From Candidatus Vecturithrix granuli (lineage in GTDB: Bacteria > Moduliflexota > Moduliflexia > Moduliflexales > Moduliflexaceae), in assembly GCA_000739535.1 (NCBI GenBank), contig DF820475.1:151685-188566 (forward strand): a DNA stretch of 36,882 nucleotides, written 5' to 3'. This document shows, one piece after another, positions 24,685-32,637 of this stretch. The notes beneath the pieces were generated by a model. It ran no database searches. It saw only the letters and a list, made by a program, of their open reading frames with translations, and was not told the origin of the DNA. Position numbers and translations under genes: made by a program. Position 1 is the first letter of the stretch, and each line of letters opens with the position of its first letter.

Positions 24685-26160
24685 ATGAAATCCGCTAAAT
24701 TCGTTCGCAATTTCATGCTGGGAATAACGGGCAGCGTGTTAGCAGTTATAGTGGTCTTTACCCTATTTAACGCCTTAGGACAGATGGCCGTCGCGCAAAA
24801 CCAGAGTGCAATCGTAAACCCGATCCCGGTCAAAAGTCAGAGTACAGGTCAGTTTCAGGGATTAAGTCAGACGTTTCGCGACGTGGCAAAAGCGGTCAGT
24901 CCGGCCGTGGTTTACATCAGTACGGAGCAGACCATGCAGATGTCGGAACAGTATCAACAATTCTTTAATGACGAATTTTTCCGTCGGTTCTTTGGCGTGC
25001 CGGAGCAACGGGAATACAAGCAACACGCCCTGGGATCCGGGTTTATCGTCGAACCGGATGGGTATATTTTGACCAACAACCATGTGGTCGAACATGCTGA
25101 TAAAATTCGGGTCACGCTACCGGATAAACGGGAATTTGACGCCAAAGTTGTGGGGACTGATCCCAAATCCGATGTCGCGGTAATTAAAATTGACGGTAAA
25201 GATCTCCCGGTCGCGCCGTTAGGTGATTCGGCGGCAGCCGCGGTTGGAGATTGGGTATTAGCGATTGGCACGCCGTTTGGCTTATCGCAGACGGTTACGG
25301 CCGGGATTATCAGTGCGGAAGGCCGGGCTAATATCGGAATCGTGGATTACGAAGATTTTATCCAGACGGATGCGGCCATTAATCCGGGTAATAGCGGCGG
25401 CCCGCTCGTCAATATCAACGGCGAGGTCATCGGGATCAATACCGCGATTTTCAGCCAAAGCGGCGGGTATCAGGGCATTGGTTTTGCGATTCCGATCAAT
25501 ATGGCGAAACATATCATGCAAAGTCTCATGACGCATGGGAAAGTGGTGCGCGGCTGGTTAGGCGTTATGATCCAACCACTGACTCCGGAAATAGCAAAGA
25601 GTTTTGGTCTGAAAGAAGCGACGGGCGCGCTGGTGGGGGATGTTACGAAAGATAGCCCCGCCGACAAAGCCGGCATTAAACGCGGCGATGTGATCATCGC
25701 CCTGAATGGACAGGCGGTTGATACGCCAACCACGTTGCGTAATCTGGTGGCGCAGACTGAAATTCAGAAGAGTGTGCCAGTGACGATAATTCGGAATGGC
25801 GCGGAACAAACCCTGCAAGTGAGCATTGGCGAACAACCGGCCAGTAGCCAGGCGGAAGCGGCGACCTCAGAAATTGAGGATCAGTTTGGGTTGAAGGTGC
25901 AGGAATTAACCGCTGATATTGCCAAACAGTTAGGTTATATGGATGAAAAAGGCGTGGTCATCGTCGCTGTCAAAGCGGGCAGCCCGGCGCAAGAAATCGG
26001 GTTACGTCCCGGAGATTTGATCAAGGAAATCAACCGGCAGCCGATTACATCACTGGCGGATTATCAGAAAGTGATGGCCGGGTTGGAAAAAGATCAGGGG
26101 TTATTGTTACTCGTGCGCCGCGGCGATAACACCTACTATGTGGTTGTGGAAGGGGAATAA
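24685..26160 (+). CDS. degP: DegP/HtrA-family serine protease
   Basis: Periplasmic quality-control protease with 491 residues from the ATG at 24685 (AGGAGGT at 24671-24677; an upstream in-frame start lacks a ribosome site). A hydrophobic signal sequence or anchor covers residues 11-35 and ends near AVAQ. The trypsin-like domain has the triad H133 (LTNNHVVEH), D163 (PKSDVAVIKID) and S237 (NPGNSGGPLV). Two PDZ domains follow, about 295-385 (RGWLGVMIQPL...IKRGDVIIALNGQ) and 400-488 (GVVIVAVKAGSPAQEIGLRPGDL). The LA-loop segment FFNDEFFRRFFGVPEQ matches the DegQ/DegP type. No sigma-E promoter motif could be identified upstream. Confidence 0.97.
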   Translation: MKSAKFVRNFMLGITGSVLAVIVVFTLFNALGQMAVAQNQSAIVNPIPVKSQSTGQFQGLSQTFRDVAKAVSPAVVYISTEQTMQMSEQYQQFFNDEFFRRFFGVPEQREYKQHALGSGFIVEPDGYILTNNHVVEHADKIRVTLPDKREFDAKVVGTDPKSDVAVIKIDGKDLPVAPLGDSAAAAVGDWVLAIGTPFGLSQTVTAGIISAEGRANIGIVDYEDFIQTDAAINPGNSGGPLVNINGEVIGINTAIFSQSGGYQGIGFAIPINMAKHIMQSLMTHGKVVRGWLGVMIQPLTPEIAKSFGLKEATGALVGDVTKDSPADKAGIKRGDVIIALNGQAVDTPTTLRNLVAQTEIQKSVPVTIIRNGAEQTLQVSIGEQPASSQAEAATSEIEDQFGLKVQELTADIAKQLGYMDEKGVVIVAVKAGSPAQEIGLRPGDLIKEINRQPITSLADYQKVMAGLEKDQGLLLLVRRGDNTYYVVVEGE

Positions 26161-26188
26161 CGCTTAATTGGCAAACCTTACCCCTACC

Positions 26189-26215
26189 CCCCTCTCTCCG
26201 ACAAGGAGAGAGGGG
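26189..26215 (+). terminator. Possible terminator after degP / CCCCTCTC-type palindrome
   Basis: An 11-bp stem CCCCTCTCTCC with GGAGAGAGGGG around GACAA, 28 bases after the degP stop, followed by only a weak T-run. It may equally be an intergenic repeat, since similar CCCCTCTCC/GGAGGGG stems occur at 28118-28178 and inside hsdM. Confidence 0.5.
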
Positions 26216-26339
26216 AACTTTCAAAAATAGATCCTGACACTGAACCATCCTCCCTCAAATTCCTCTAGAAAAAATACCGGTAAAACCAATGAAATGCTCT
26301 CGCGCAATTGTAATGGCGGCTATTATAATGAGTTTAATT

Positions 26340-26469
26340 GTTACTGTAAATAATTCTGTGCCGGAGTGCAAAAGTTCTACTTTTGCGTGTCAATTTTCCG
26401 GCAAACACTCACTTGCGAAAGTAGAACTTTCGCACTCCAGCCAGGTGGCACAGAATTATTTACAGCAAC
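26340..26469. mobile_element. 130-bp MITE-like element with 8-bp target-site duplication
   Basis: 23-bp terminal inverted repeats with one mismatch (GTTACTGTAAATAATTCTGT and on at 26340-26362; complement at 26447-26469). It is flanked on both sides by GTTTAATT (26332-26339 and 26470-26477). The core carries a GGAGTGC/GCACTCC palindrome like that at 3193-3241, with hairpins GCAAAAGT-TCT-ACTTTTGC and GCGAAAGT-AGA-ACTTTCGC. Without the insert and one duplication a frame of about 55 codons would join (ATG at 26294 to 26596), but I cannot assign it. 26161-26694 holds no other gene. Confidence 0.85.
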
Positions 26470-26694
26470 GTTTAATTTGATTATCGTGCATCGCGGCCTG
26501 ACCGAACGGCAATTGAAAGAAATCATCAAAAAATACGGAGGAATGGATCATAAAAATTCTCCCCTTTTTCAGAAAACATCATCAAAAAAGATTTGACACC
26601 ATCCTGGAATATAACGAGTGTTAAACATATCATGTCGAGAAAAATTTGCCTTTGGTGTAAGTGTTTTCTCACACTTTGAGAGGAGGAAGATTGT

Positions 26695-27090
26695 ATGCAA
26701 ACCATTGCAAATACACCGAATTATATGTTGGCTGTTGATCCATCCAAAAATCGGATCTATTGGACGCCCAATGGATTATGGGATAAGACAATGAGTGCGC
26801 CGGAGCTTGTGGGTAACTGGGAGAAGGCCCGGCAACGTGTCTTATCAGGATTTACCATTCTGGTGGATGCCAGACAGATCAAAACATTGTCTGCGGAGTG
26901 GGCAGACACGTTTGAGCAAATCCAGGAACTTATGGTGACATCAGGGCTTATGGCATCAGCCGAGGTGCTGCCCGAGGATGCAATTACCAAAATGCAGGCC
27001 AAGCGTGTCGCGCGACAATCGGGGATGCGCAGAGAAGTGTTTGCCAGCGTAGAGGAAGCGGAAAAATGGCTGAACAGCCTGCGAACGTAA
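26695..27090 (+). CDS. Small STAS/SpoIIAA-like domain protein
   Basis: 131 residues, cytosolic, no signal. The arrangement YMLAVDPSKNRIYWTPNGLW (strands), KARQRVLSGFTILVDARQIK (strand-turn) and a C-terminal FASVEEAEKWLNSL recalls small STAS- or SpoIIAA-like regulators seen across many bacteria. In these, 'F..vD.r' and the final 'eeA..WL' are the conserved parts. The ribosome site GAGAGGAGG (26678-26686) is strong. It is convergent with the metalloprotease gene, 25 bases apart. The family match is by eye, and the role is inferred only as a possible regulator. Confidence 0.6.
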   Translation: MQTIANTPNYMLAVDPSKNRIYWTPNGLWDKTMSAPELVGNWEKARQRVLSGFTILVDARQIKTLSAEWADTFEQIQELMVTSGLMASAEVLPEDAITKMQAKRVARQSGMRREVFASVEEAEKWLNSLRT

Positions 27091-27115
27091 ATTATACACA
27101 TCATGGCTGCCGGAA

Positions 27116-27832
27116 TTAATATTTCCAATCCGCATGGCTGATTGGAAGTTTGTTCAATTCGGCTTTCAGATGTTTCCAATTGGGGAGACAGGCGTCCATA
27201 TAAGCCCGGAATCGCTCGTTGTGATGGCGTTCTAACAAATGTACCATTTCATGCACGATGATATATTCCAGGCAGTGCAGGGGTTTTTTGGCTAATTCCA
27301 GGTTGAGCCAGATACGTTGCTTTGGAATGTTACAGGATCCCCATCTGGTTTTCATGAGCCTGACCTGCCAGTCTTCCACCGTGACATTCAGGCGTTCTTC
27401 CCATTTGGCGATCAGGTCGGGAATTGATTTTTTGAGTTCCCGGCGATACCATTCGGTCATGATGTCGTGCCGTTTGGCGGTCGGCGTGCCGGGTCTGACA
27501 TACAGATCAATGTAAGTTTTGCTGCGTAACACCACCTGCGGAGGGGCTTCGCGTTCAATCACGTTCAGCAAATAGCGCCGGCCCTGAAAATAATGACTTT
27601 CGCGGTTTTTGTATTCGCGCGCCGAAAGCCGCTCCTGTCCGTCGAATTGGCGTTGACGGCGTTTAATCCATCCCAATTTCGAAACGGCAAACAGCCGGAT
27701 GGCATCGGCATTCATCCCCAGCGGGGCCGCAAGCCGCACCCGGCCGGTGGGCGGATACACACCCAGATGGATGTTTTTGATGTCTTTGCGAACCACATCA
27801 ATAGTAATATTGTTGATGCTGATCTGTTCCAT
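27116..27832 (-). CDS. YgjP/DUF45-type zinc metalloprotease (M48-like) of the restriction locus
   Basis: 238 residues. The catalytic HExxH is VHEMVHLLERHH (193-204: H194, E195, H198), with the downstream NERFRAYMDACLPNWKHLKA typical of DUF45/SprT-like proteins. The N-terminal half contains VRLAAPLGMNADAIRLFAVS and KTRWGSCNIPKQRIWLNLEL, the family's conserved GSC segment. These genes are frequent passengers of type I restriction operons and may help turn over the restriction subunit; that role is known by association, not proven. It starts 348 bases after the hsdR stop, on the same strand. GGTGGGGG precedes the ATG. A repeat block lies in between. Confidence 0.93.
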   Translation of the reverse strand: MEQISINNITIDVVRKDIKNIHLGVYPPTGRVRLAAPLGMNADAIRLFAVSKLGWIKRRQRQFDGQERLSAREYKNRESHYFQGRRYLLNVIEREAPPQVVLRSKTYIDLYVRPGTPTAKRHDIMTEWYRRELKKSIPDLIAKWEERLNVTVEDWQVRLMKTRWGSCNIPKQRIWLNLELAKKPLHCLEYIIVHEMVHLLERHHNERFRAYMDACLPNWKHLKAELNKLPISHADWKY

Positions 27833-27848
27833 GAGTTAACCCCCACCT

Positions 27849-28110
27849 TCAATCCTGTTGAGTTAAGAGATATCTATCCCTTTCAGGGAAAAATGGTGTG
27901 GGACATCTTCTCTTCCCCCAGGGCGGCGCTGCGCTGACCCTGGGCTAATATATGTCCTCCCTTCGGGGGAAGGATCTTTGCCCTGAAAGGGCTTCATAGA
28001 GTAGCCCAGGGACAGCGTAGCGCCACCCTGGGACATGAAAACCCTCGAAGACCAATATTCCCTGAAAGGGATGCATAATCATACGCTCTCGGTTAAGTCA
28101 ACAGTATTGA
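27849..28110. repeat. 262-bp composite of REP-like palindromes between hsdR and the metalloprotease
   Basis: Outer arms TCAATCCTGTTGAGTTAA and the near-complement TTAAGTCAACAGTATTGA (three mismatches) enclose several hairpins: TCCCT-TTC-AGGGA, CCCAGGG...CCCTGGG (twice), GCCCT-GAA-AGGGC, and TCCCT-GAA-AGGGA. The stem bases change in pairs (G-C to T-A). No clear target-site duplication. Resembles the REP family near the transposase. Confidence 0.75.
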
Positions 28111-28117
28111 CCCCGGT

Positions 28118-28178
28118 CCTCCCTCGAAGGAAGAGGGAGCAGACTCCCCTCTCCTTTGGGGAGGGGTTGGGGGAGGGA
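28118..28178. repeat. CCCCTCTCC/GGGGAGGGG palindrome cluster at the hsdR 3' end
   Basis: CCTCCCTC...CTCCCCTCTCC-TTT-GGGGAGGGG...GGGAGGG. Purine/pyrimidine-rich arms. Similar material is at 26189 and is translated in frame within hsdM at 34590-34635. It lies three bases from the hsdR stop and may act in transcript ending. Confidence 0.6.
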
Positions 28179-28180
28179 TT

Positions 28181-31100
28181 TTAATATTCTCGCTGATTTT
28201 TCACGAGTTCAAGGATGTAGGCCGCATCGGCCTCGTGCACCTGATAGGTTTCCAGCACGTCTTGAATGGCGTACCGGACTTCCCGGGTTTTGATTTTATT
28301 GTCGCGCCAGCCGTCTTTTTTGGTGCTCAGAATTTTTTGGTCTAAGGCGTTGACTAATGCCTCATTCCGGCCCAGATTGTCATATAACGCGCGTTTGGCG
28401 TTCGTGTTAAGCGATGCGGGATAATCCGCGGTGGTGTTTGGTTTTTTCACCTTGCCCGAAAGCGCGATAATTTCCTGCAAATACTGCTCATACTCCAGGG
28501 TAGCTGCTTTTCTCATTTTGATGAGTTCGTCCAGCAACACGCTCATTTTCTCGTAATAGGCCGGGTTGGCCGGGCTTTCTTCGATGATGACTTTGCGCAA
28601 GTTGTTTTCAATGGTTTCGGCCATGGCTTCTTTGTCGTCTCGCATGGTTTTCGGCAGATCATCCACTGCACTTTTGCCTTTTTCGATCAGTAATTCCACT
28701 AAACTCAAATCGTCAAAGTTGGCTAACATGCGGCTTTCTTCGGCCCCGATGTAACTGTCAATCAGATGCCGCATGGCCGGTTCATACTGCTTCAAATCCA
28801 CATAATCGCCGCTGCCAAGCTGGATTTCTTTACGCAGATGTTCGAAGTGCCTGACATCCTCTTTGATCCGGGCGATCTCCTGTTGAGTATATCCGGCTTC
28901 CGGCATTTCATCAGCAATGTTGGCGTAGGCCCGGATCAGGGCCAGCGTCAGTTTATATAACGCCACGCGCCGCGGTTCAGTGTCTTTGAGCAGATCCGGA
29001 TCCTGCGTGCCGCCGCCGCAGAAGTAATGCAGATAGGCCAGAGTGTCTTTCGGCGGCTCTACGGGTTCGCATAAGGCTTTGACCGCTTCCAGGGCTTCAT
29101 CCAGGCGTTCTTTACCTTTTTGCACCCGGTCTTTAAGCAAACCTTCCACATCCGCTTTTTCATAGCCGTCAAAGGCTTCGGAGGTATAATCCTGAAAGGC
29201 TTTTTCCAGGCTGTTGAACAAATCCATGTAATCAATGATATACCCGTAATCTTTATCCTCGCCGTCTAAACGATTGACCCGGCAAACCGCTTGAAACAGG
29301 CCGTGATCGCGCATTTTTTTGTCAATGTATAAGTAGGTGGCCGGCGGCGCGTCAAAGCCGGTCAGCAGTTTGTTGACCACAATCAACAATTTCATCTGCG
29401 CTGGTTCGTTGATAAATTTCTCTTTGACCTCTTTTTCGAACTGTTCCACTTTGTTGAGCGCGCTTTCGGGGTCTTCATGGAAATACTCGGCCAGCATTTT
29501 GCGATAAATTTCAAATCGCTGCAATTTTTCGGTGTAGCCTTCGCCGCTTTCTTCGCCTTTGATGTCAGTATGATTGGGTACAAAGGAGGTCACGATGGCG
29601 CACTGTTTCAGTCCGGCTTGTTGAAACAATTCATAGTAGCGGCAGGCGTTGTAAATGCTGTCGGAAACCAACAGGGCGTTGCCGCGCCCGTTTTGCAGGC
29701 GTTCTTTTTTCGCCATATCGAGCATGATGTCCATCACGATTTTTTCCAGACGCGATTTGGAACTGAACACTTTTTTCAGCGTGCCCCATTTTTGCTTGAG
29801 TTCCGCTTTAACAAAGTCGGTCAGGCCGCGGGTTTTGAGTTCGAACCATTCATCAATCTTTTGCGGGGAAGTTAGTTTTTGCTCCACATCCCGCGCTTCG
29901 TAGCGCAGATCAAGCACGACGTTATCGGCCACGGCTTCGTTGAATTTGTAGGTATGAATGTAGGGGCCAAACACTTCCAGACTGGTTTGTTTATCGGCTT
30001 TCAAGAGCGGCGTACCGGTGAAACCGATAAACACGGCCTCGGGCAGAAAACCTTTCATGGCTTTGTGCAGTTTGCCTGATTGGGTGCGGTGACATTCATC
30101 CACAAACACATACAGGTCGCCTTTGGCCTTGAAATTGGTCGGGATGCTGCGGTGCAACTCCTGCACATAGGCGTCCACATCCCCTTCTTCTTTGCCGCCG
30201 AATTTGTGGATCAAAGAACAGAGCAGCCAGGGCGACGGGTCGTTCAGGGTTTCCAGTACATCTTTGCCGCTTTTGGTGCGGTAAATCGTTTCCTCAACGC
30301 CGTTATAGACTTTTTCAATTTGCTCGTCCAGTTCTTCGCGGTCAGTCAAGATCAAGACTCTGGCGTTGAGGACGTGTTCACGCATCCATTTGGTGAGCCA
30401 CACCATAGTCAGGCTTTTACCGCTGCCCTGCGTATGCCAGATAATGCCGCCTTCGCGGCGTTTGATGAACTCTTGTGCGGCTTTGACGCCAAAATACTGG
30501 TTGTGACGGCAAAGCTTCTTGACGCCGCGATCATAGACGATGAAATCGTGCAGAACCTCGATCAAACGGTCTTTGTTGAGCAGTTGGATGATATTTTGAT
30601 CCAACGGATACTCGTACCGGGTGGCTTTTTCATGGATCAGGGGTGTTAAGTTCCGGGTATTCTGCTCATCTCGACTCCGCTCGATGAACGGCGATTCGGG
30701 CGTCGAGCGAAGTCGAGACGCCGCATACTGCTCATCTCGACTCCGCTCGATGAACGGCGGTTCGGGCGTCGAGCGAAGTCGAGACGCCGCATACTGCTCA
30801 TCTCGACTCCGCTCGATGAAAGGCGATTCGGGCGTCGCGCGAAGTTGAGGCGAATCAGCCTCTTTCCATTTCAAAAAATACTTCTCTCTGGTTTCAATCG
30901 CGCCGTAGGCCAGTCCTTCGATGTCGTTGCCGGCCATGACCAATTGAATCGTGCTGAAAAAGGGCTTGATAAAGAGGTGTTTCTGATTGTCTAAATTCTG
31001 GCGGATGCCTTCGGACACGGACACGGTGCTGCGTTTGAGTTCCAGCACGCCGATGGCGATGCCATTGATATACAGCACTAAATCCGGGCGTTTTTTGTGG

Positions 31101-31486
31101 ATGCCTCTGATCGTGACTTCCTCGGCAATGGCAAAGTCGTTATTTAACGGGCGTTTCCAGTCAATCAGCCACACGGTTTCCTTGTTCTGTCCGATTTCGG
31201 GCTGCACCGTGACGCCGTAGCGCAGCAGGGAATACACTGCTTTGTTGACCTCATACAGCGATTTGCTCTGGTCCCCGGCGGTTTTGCCGAATTGATACAG
31301 GGCTTTGTCAATCAAATTTTGACTGTAGCCTTGTTGCCGCAGCCAGGTCGTGAGGATACCTTCTTCGATGTTGCTGTTGGCATCCCGTTCTTCCCAGTTG
31401 CCGAGATAGCGATAGCCCAATTCCTTTCGAAACAGGGCGATCACCCGTTTTTGCGTTTCCCGTTCTTTTTGGCCGATGTTATGCAT
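28181..31486 (-). CDS. hsdR: Type I restriction endonuclease subunit R
   Basis: ATP-dependent translocase and nuclease of a type I system, 1101 residues. The N-terminal nuclease shows RPDLVLYINGIAIGVLELK at 133-151 (PD...ELK). The motor has Walker A TQGSGKSL (352-359) and the DEAD-box VDECHRTQSG near residue 465, followed by superfamily-2 helicase motifs (VFIGFTGTPLL, LLIVVNKLLTGFDAP, FQAVCRVNRL). Residues about 213-275 are an insertion of three 22-residue repeats (PFIERSRDEQYAASRLRSTP) translated from 66-bp palindromic DNA repeats. The insertion is in frame between nuclease and motor, so the enzyme may remain active. Separated from hsdS by the transposase and repeats. Confidence 0.96.
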   Translation of the reverse strand: MHNIGQKERETQKRVIALFRKELGYRYLGNWEERDANSNIEEGILTTWLRQQGYSQNLIDKALYQFGKTAGDQSKSLYEVNKAVYSLLRYGVTVQPEIGQNKETVWLIDWKRPLNNDFAIAEEVTIRGIHKKRPDLVLYINGIAIGVLELKRSTVSVSEGIRQNLDNQKHLFIKPFFSTIQLVMAGNDIEGLAYGAIETREKYFLKWKEADSPQLRATPESPFIERSRDEQYAASRLRSTPEPPFIERSRDEQYAASRLRSTPESPFIERSRDEQNTRNLTPLIHEKATRYEYPLDQNIIQLLNKDRLIEVLHDFIVYDRGVKKLCRHNQYFGVKAAQEFIKRREGGIIWHTQGSGKSLTMVWLTKWMREHVLNARVLILTDREELDEQIEKVYNGVEETIYRTKSGKDVLETLNDPSPWLLCSLIHKFGGKEEGDVDAYVQELHRSIPTNFKAKGDLYVFVDECHRTQSGKLHKAMKGFLPEAVFIGFTGTPLLKADKQTSLEVFGPYIHTYKFNEAVADNVVLDLRYEARDVEQKLTSPQKIDEWFELKTRGLTDFVKAELKQKWGTLKKVFSSKSRLEKIVMDIMLDMAKKERLQNGRGNALLVSDSIYNACRYYELFQQAGLKQCAIVTSFVPNHTDIKGEESGEGYTEKLQRFEIYRKMLAEYFHEDPESALNKVEQFEKEVKEKFINEPAQMKLLIVVNKLLTGFDAPPATYLYIDKKMRDHGLFQAVCRVNRLDGEDKDYGYIIDYMDLFNSLEKAFQDYTSEAFDGYEKADVEGLLKDRVQKGKERLDEALEAVKALCEPVEPPKDTLAYLHYFCGGGTQDPDLLKDTEPRRVALYKLTLALIRAYANIADEMPEAGYTQQEIARIKEDVRHFEHLRKEIQLGSGDYVDLKQYEPAMRHLIDSYIGAEESRMLANFDDLSLVELLIEKGKSAVDDLPKTMRDDKEAMAETIENNLRKVIIEESPANPAYYEKMSVLLDELIKMRKAATLEYEQYLQEIIALSGKVKKPNTTADYPASLNTNAKRALYDNLGRNEALVNALDQKILSTKKDGWRDNKIKTREVRYAIQDVLETYQVHEADAAYILELVKNQREY
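30664..30853 (-). repeat. Three in-frame 66-bp palindromic repeats inside hsdR
   Basis: Units begin at 30664, 30730 and 30796 (period exactly 66). Each carries the hairpins TCATC-TCGACTCCGCTC-GATGA and GGCGTC-GAGCGAAGTCGA-GACGCC. The third unit is decayed (GCGCGAAGTTGA). They are translated as repeats of 22 residues without a stop. Confidence 0.95.
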
Positions 31487-31510
31487 TGTGATTCACCATG
31501 ATCGTTTCCA

Positions 31511-31627
31511 AAGCCCCGCAGGGGCATCATACGCTAGCATCGGGTGTAGCCCGATGAAACCAATGACCAAAACAATTCCCCAGCCCTGCAGGGGTGTCAT
31601 ACATTAGCATCGGGTAACGCCCAATGA
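31511..31627. repeat. REP-like repeats downstream of the transposase (two copies)
   Basis: AGCCCCGCAGGGGCATCATA with CATCGGG-TGTAG-CCCGATG (31511-31557), and a decayed copy at 31581-31627 (CAGCCCTGCAGGGGTGTCAT, CATCGGGTAACGCCCAATG). 31487-31510 is the hsdR leader. Confidence 0.9.
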
Positions 31628-31633
31628 AAAGAT

Positions 31634-32086
31634 TTAATCCCAGACATACCGTTCATCATATTCGACGTGATATTTTTTCAAAAATACCCGGTATTCCTCC
31701 TGAAATGTCCATCTGGCGTGATGTTCTTTTTGTCTGGCAATATATTGCACCGCAACCTCCACTTCTGTCGGATTGACCGAAAAGGCTCCATAGCCATCCT
31801 GCCAATAGAAGTTTCGCAGCGCTTCCCCCTTCGTCTTAATCCATTTTGAAGAGTGGGATTTTACCTCCTCTAACAGCTTCATTAAGGCGATCTTCTTTGA
31901 CAGCATACAGAGCAGATGGACGTGGTCAGTGTAGCCTCCGATGGTGATGATTTGACATTCCAACCGGTTGCAGATGCCGCCCAAATACGCATGCAGTTCC
32001 TGTTCAATGGAGGCATGGATGAGCGGCTGCCGCTGCTTGGTGCTAAACACGATGTGTATGTAATTTTTAACAAGCGATTGTCCCAT
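31634..32086 (-). CDS. tnpA: IS200/IS605-type Y1 transposase (possibly a REP-associated RAYT)
   Basis: A 150-residue single-strand HUH transposase. The HUH pair is H55/H57 in TDHVHLLC, the catalytic tyrosine is likely Y115 in VQYIARQKEHH, and the family motif FYWQDGYGAFSV is at 93-104. The N-terminal SLVKNYIHIVFSTKQRQPLI is the usual start. The frame is intact. It lies between hsdS and hsdR on their strand. REP-like palindromes flank it: two downstream and at least four upstream. That arrangement is typical of domesticated REP-associated transposases (RAYTs), which move REPs in single-stranded form. It could also be a plain IS200 element; no tnpB is present. Confidence 0.9.
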   Translation of the reverse strand: MGQSLVKNYIHIVFSTKQRQPLIHASIEQELHAYLGGICNRLECQIITIGGYTDHVHLLCMLSKKIALMKLLEEVKSHSSKWIKTKGEALRNFYWQDGYGAFSVNPTEVEVAVQYIARQKEHHARWTFQEEYRVFLKKYHVEYDERYVWD

Positions 32087-32098
32087 AATATGCCTCCC

Positions 32099-32397
32099 CC
32101 CAGCCCCGCAGGGGCGTCATACATCAGCATCGGGTGTAGCCCGATGAAAGGGTGTAGCCCGATGAAAAAGGATAAAACCCGATTCCCCAGCCCCGCAGGG
32201 GCGTCATCCGTCAGCATCGGGTGTAGCCCGATGAAAGGGTGTAGCCCGATGAAAAAGGATAAAACCCAATTCCCCAGCCCCGCAGGGGCGTCATACGTCA
32301 GCATCGGGTGTAGCCCGATGAAGCCAATGGCCCGAAACAATTCCCCAGCCCCGCAGGGGCATCATACATTCGCATCGGGTGTAGCCTGATGATAGAG
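32099..32397. repeat. REP-like array upstream of the transposase (four copies)
   Basis: Copies at about 32100-32166, 32187-32253, 32274-32322 and 32345-32397. Each is CAGCCCCGCAGGGGCGTCAT, a short variable link, then CATCGGG-TGTAG-CCCGATG. The first two also duplicate the GTGTAGCCCGATGAA part and share an 87-bp period. The rest of 32398-32507 is AT-rich with TTTCGCAATA direct repeats. Confidence 0.92.
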
Positions 32398-32507
32398 GAA
32401 CGCCCGATGATACATAATATAATCCATGCATCCATCCCGTCAACAAATTGGTCATCCGGCCACAATCCGTTGGGACGGTTATATTTCGCAATATTTCGCA
32501 ATATTTC

Positions 32508-32552
32508 CGCAGGGCTACACCCTGCGCTGACAGATGTCGCCCTTTCAGGGCT
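32508..32552. repeat. Inverted REP-like copy with a changed, still paired stem
   Basis: Read on the minus strand: AGCCCT-GAA-AGGGC, ACATCTGTCAG, then CGCAGGG-TGTAG-CCCTGCG. The TGTAG loop is the same as in the array, but the stem is CGCAGGG in place of CATCGGG. 32553-32637 has no feature. Confidence 0.85.
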
Positions 32553-32637
32553 ATGTTGGTGCATGTTTACATTCTTGAAATATGGCGCGTGTTTCAATTT
32601 CTGTCAATATATTTCTTGAGGCGTTTCAACGCGGCGC

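Noticed and set aside
26593-26615. Promoter TTGACA/TATAAC before the STAS-like gene
   Set aside because: The spacer is only 11 bases, too short for a sigma-70 promoter.
29477-29875. Long reading frames opposite hsdR, hsdM and groEL
   Set aside because: They are antisense shadows of strongly conserved genes and have no family features of their own.
30664-30853. CRISPR-like or minisatellite array
   Set aside because: It is inside an open hsdR frame, has exact 66-bp period without spacers, and belongs to the hairpin family.
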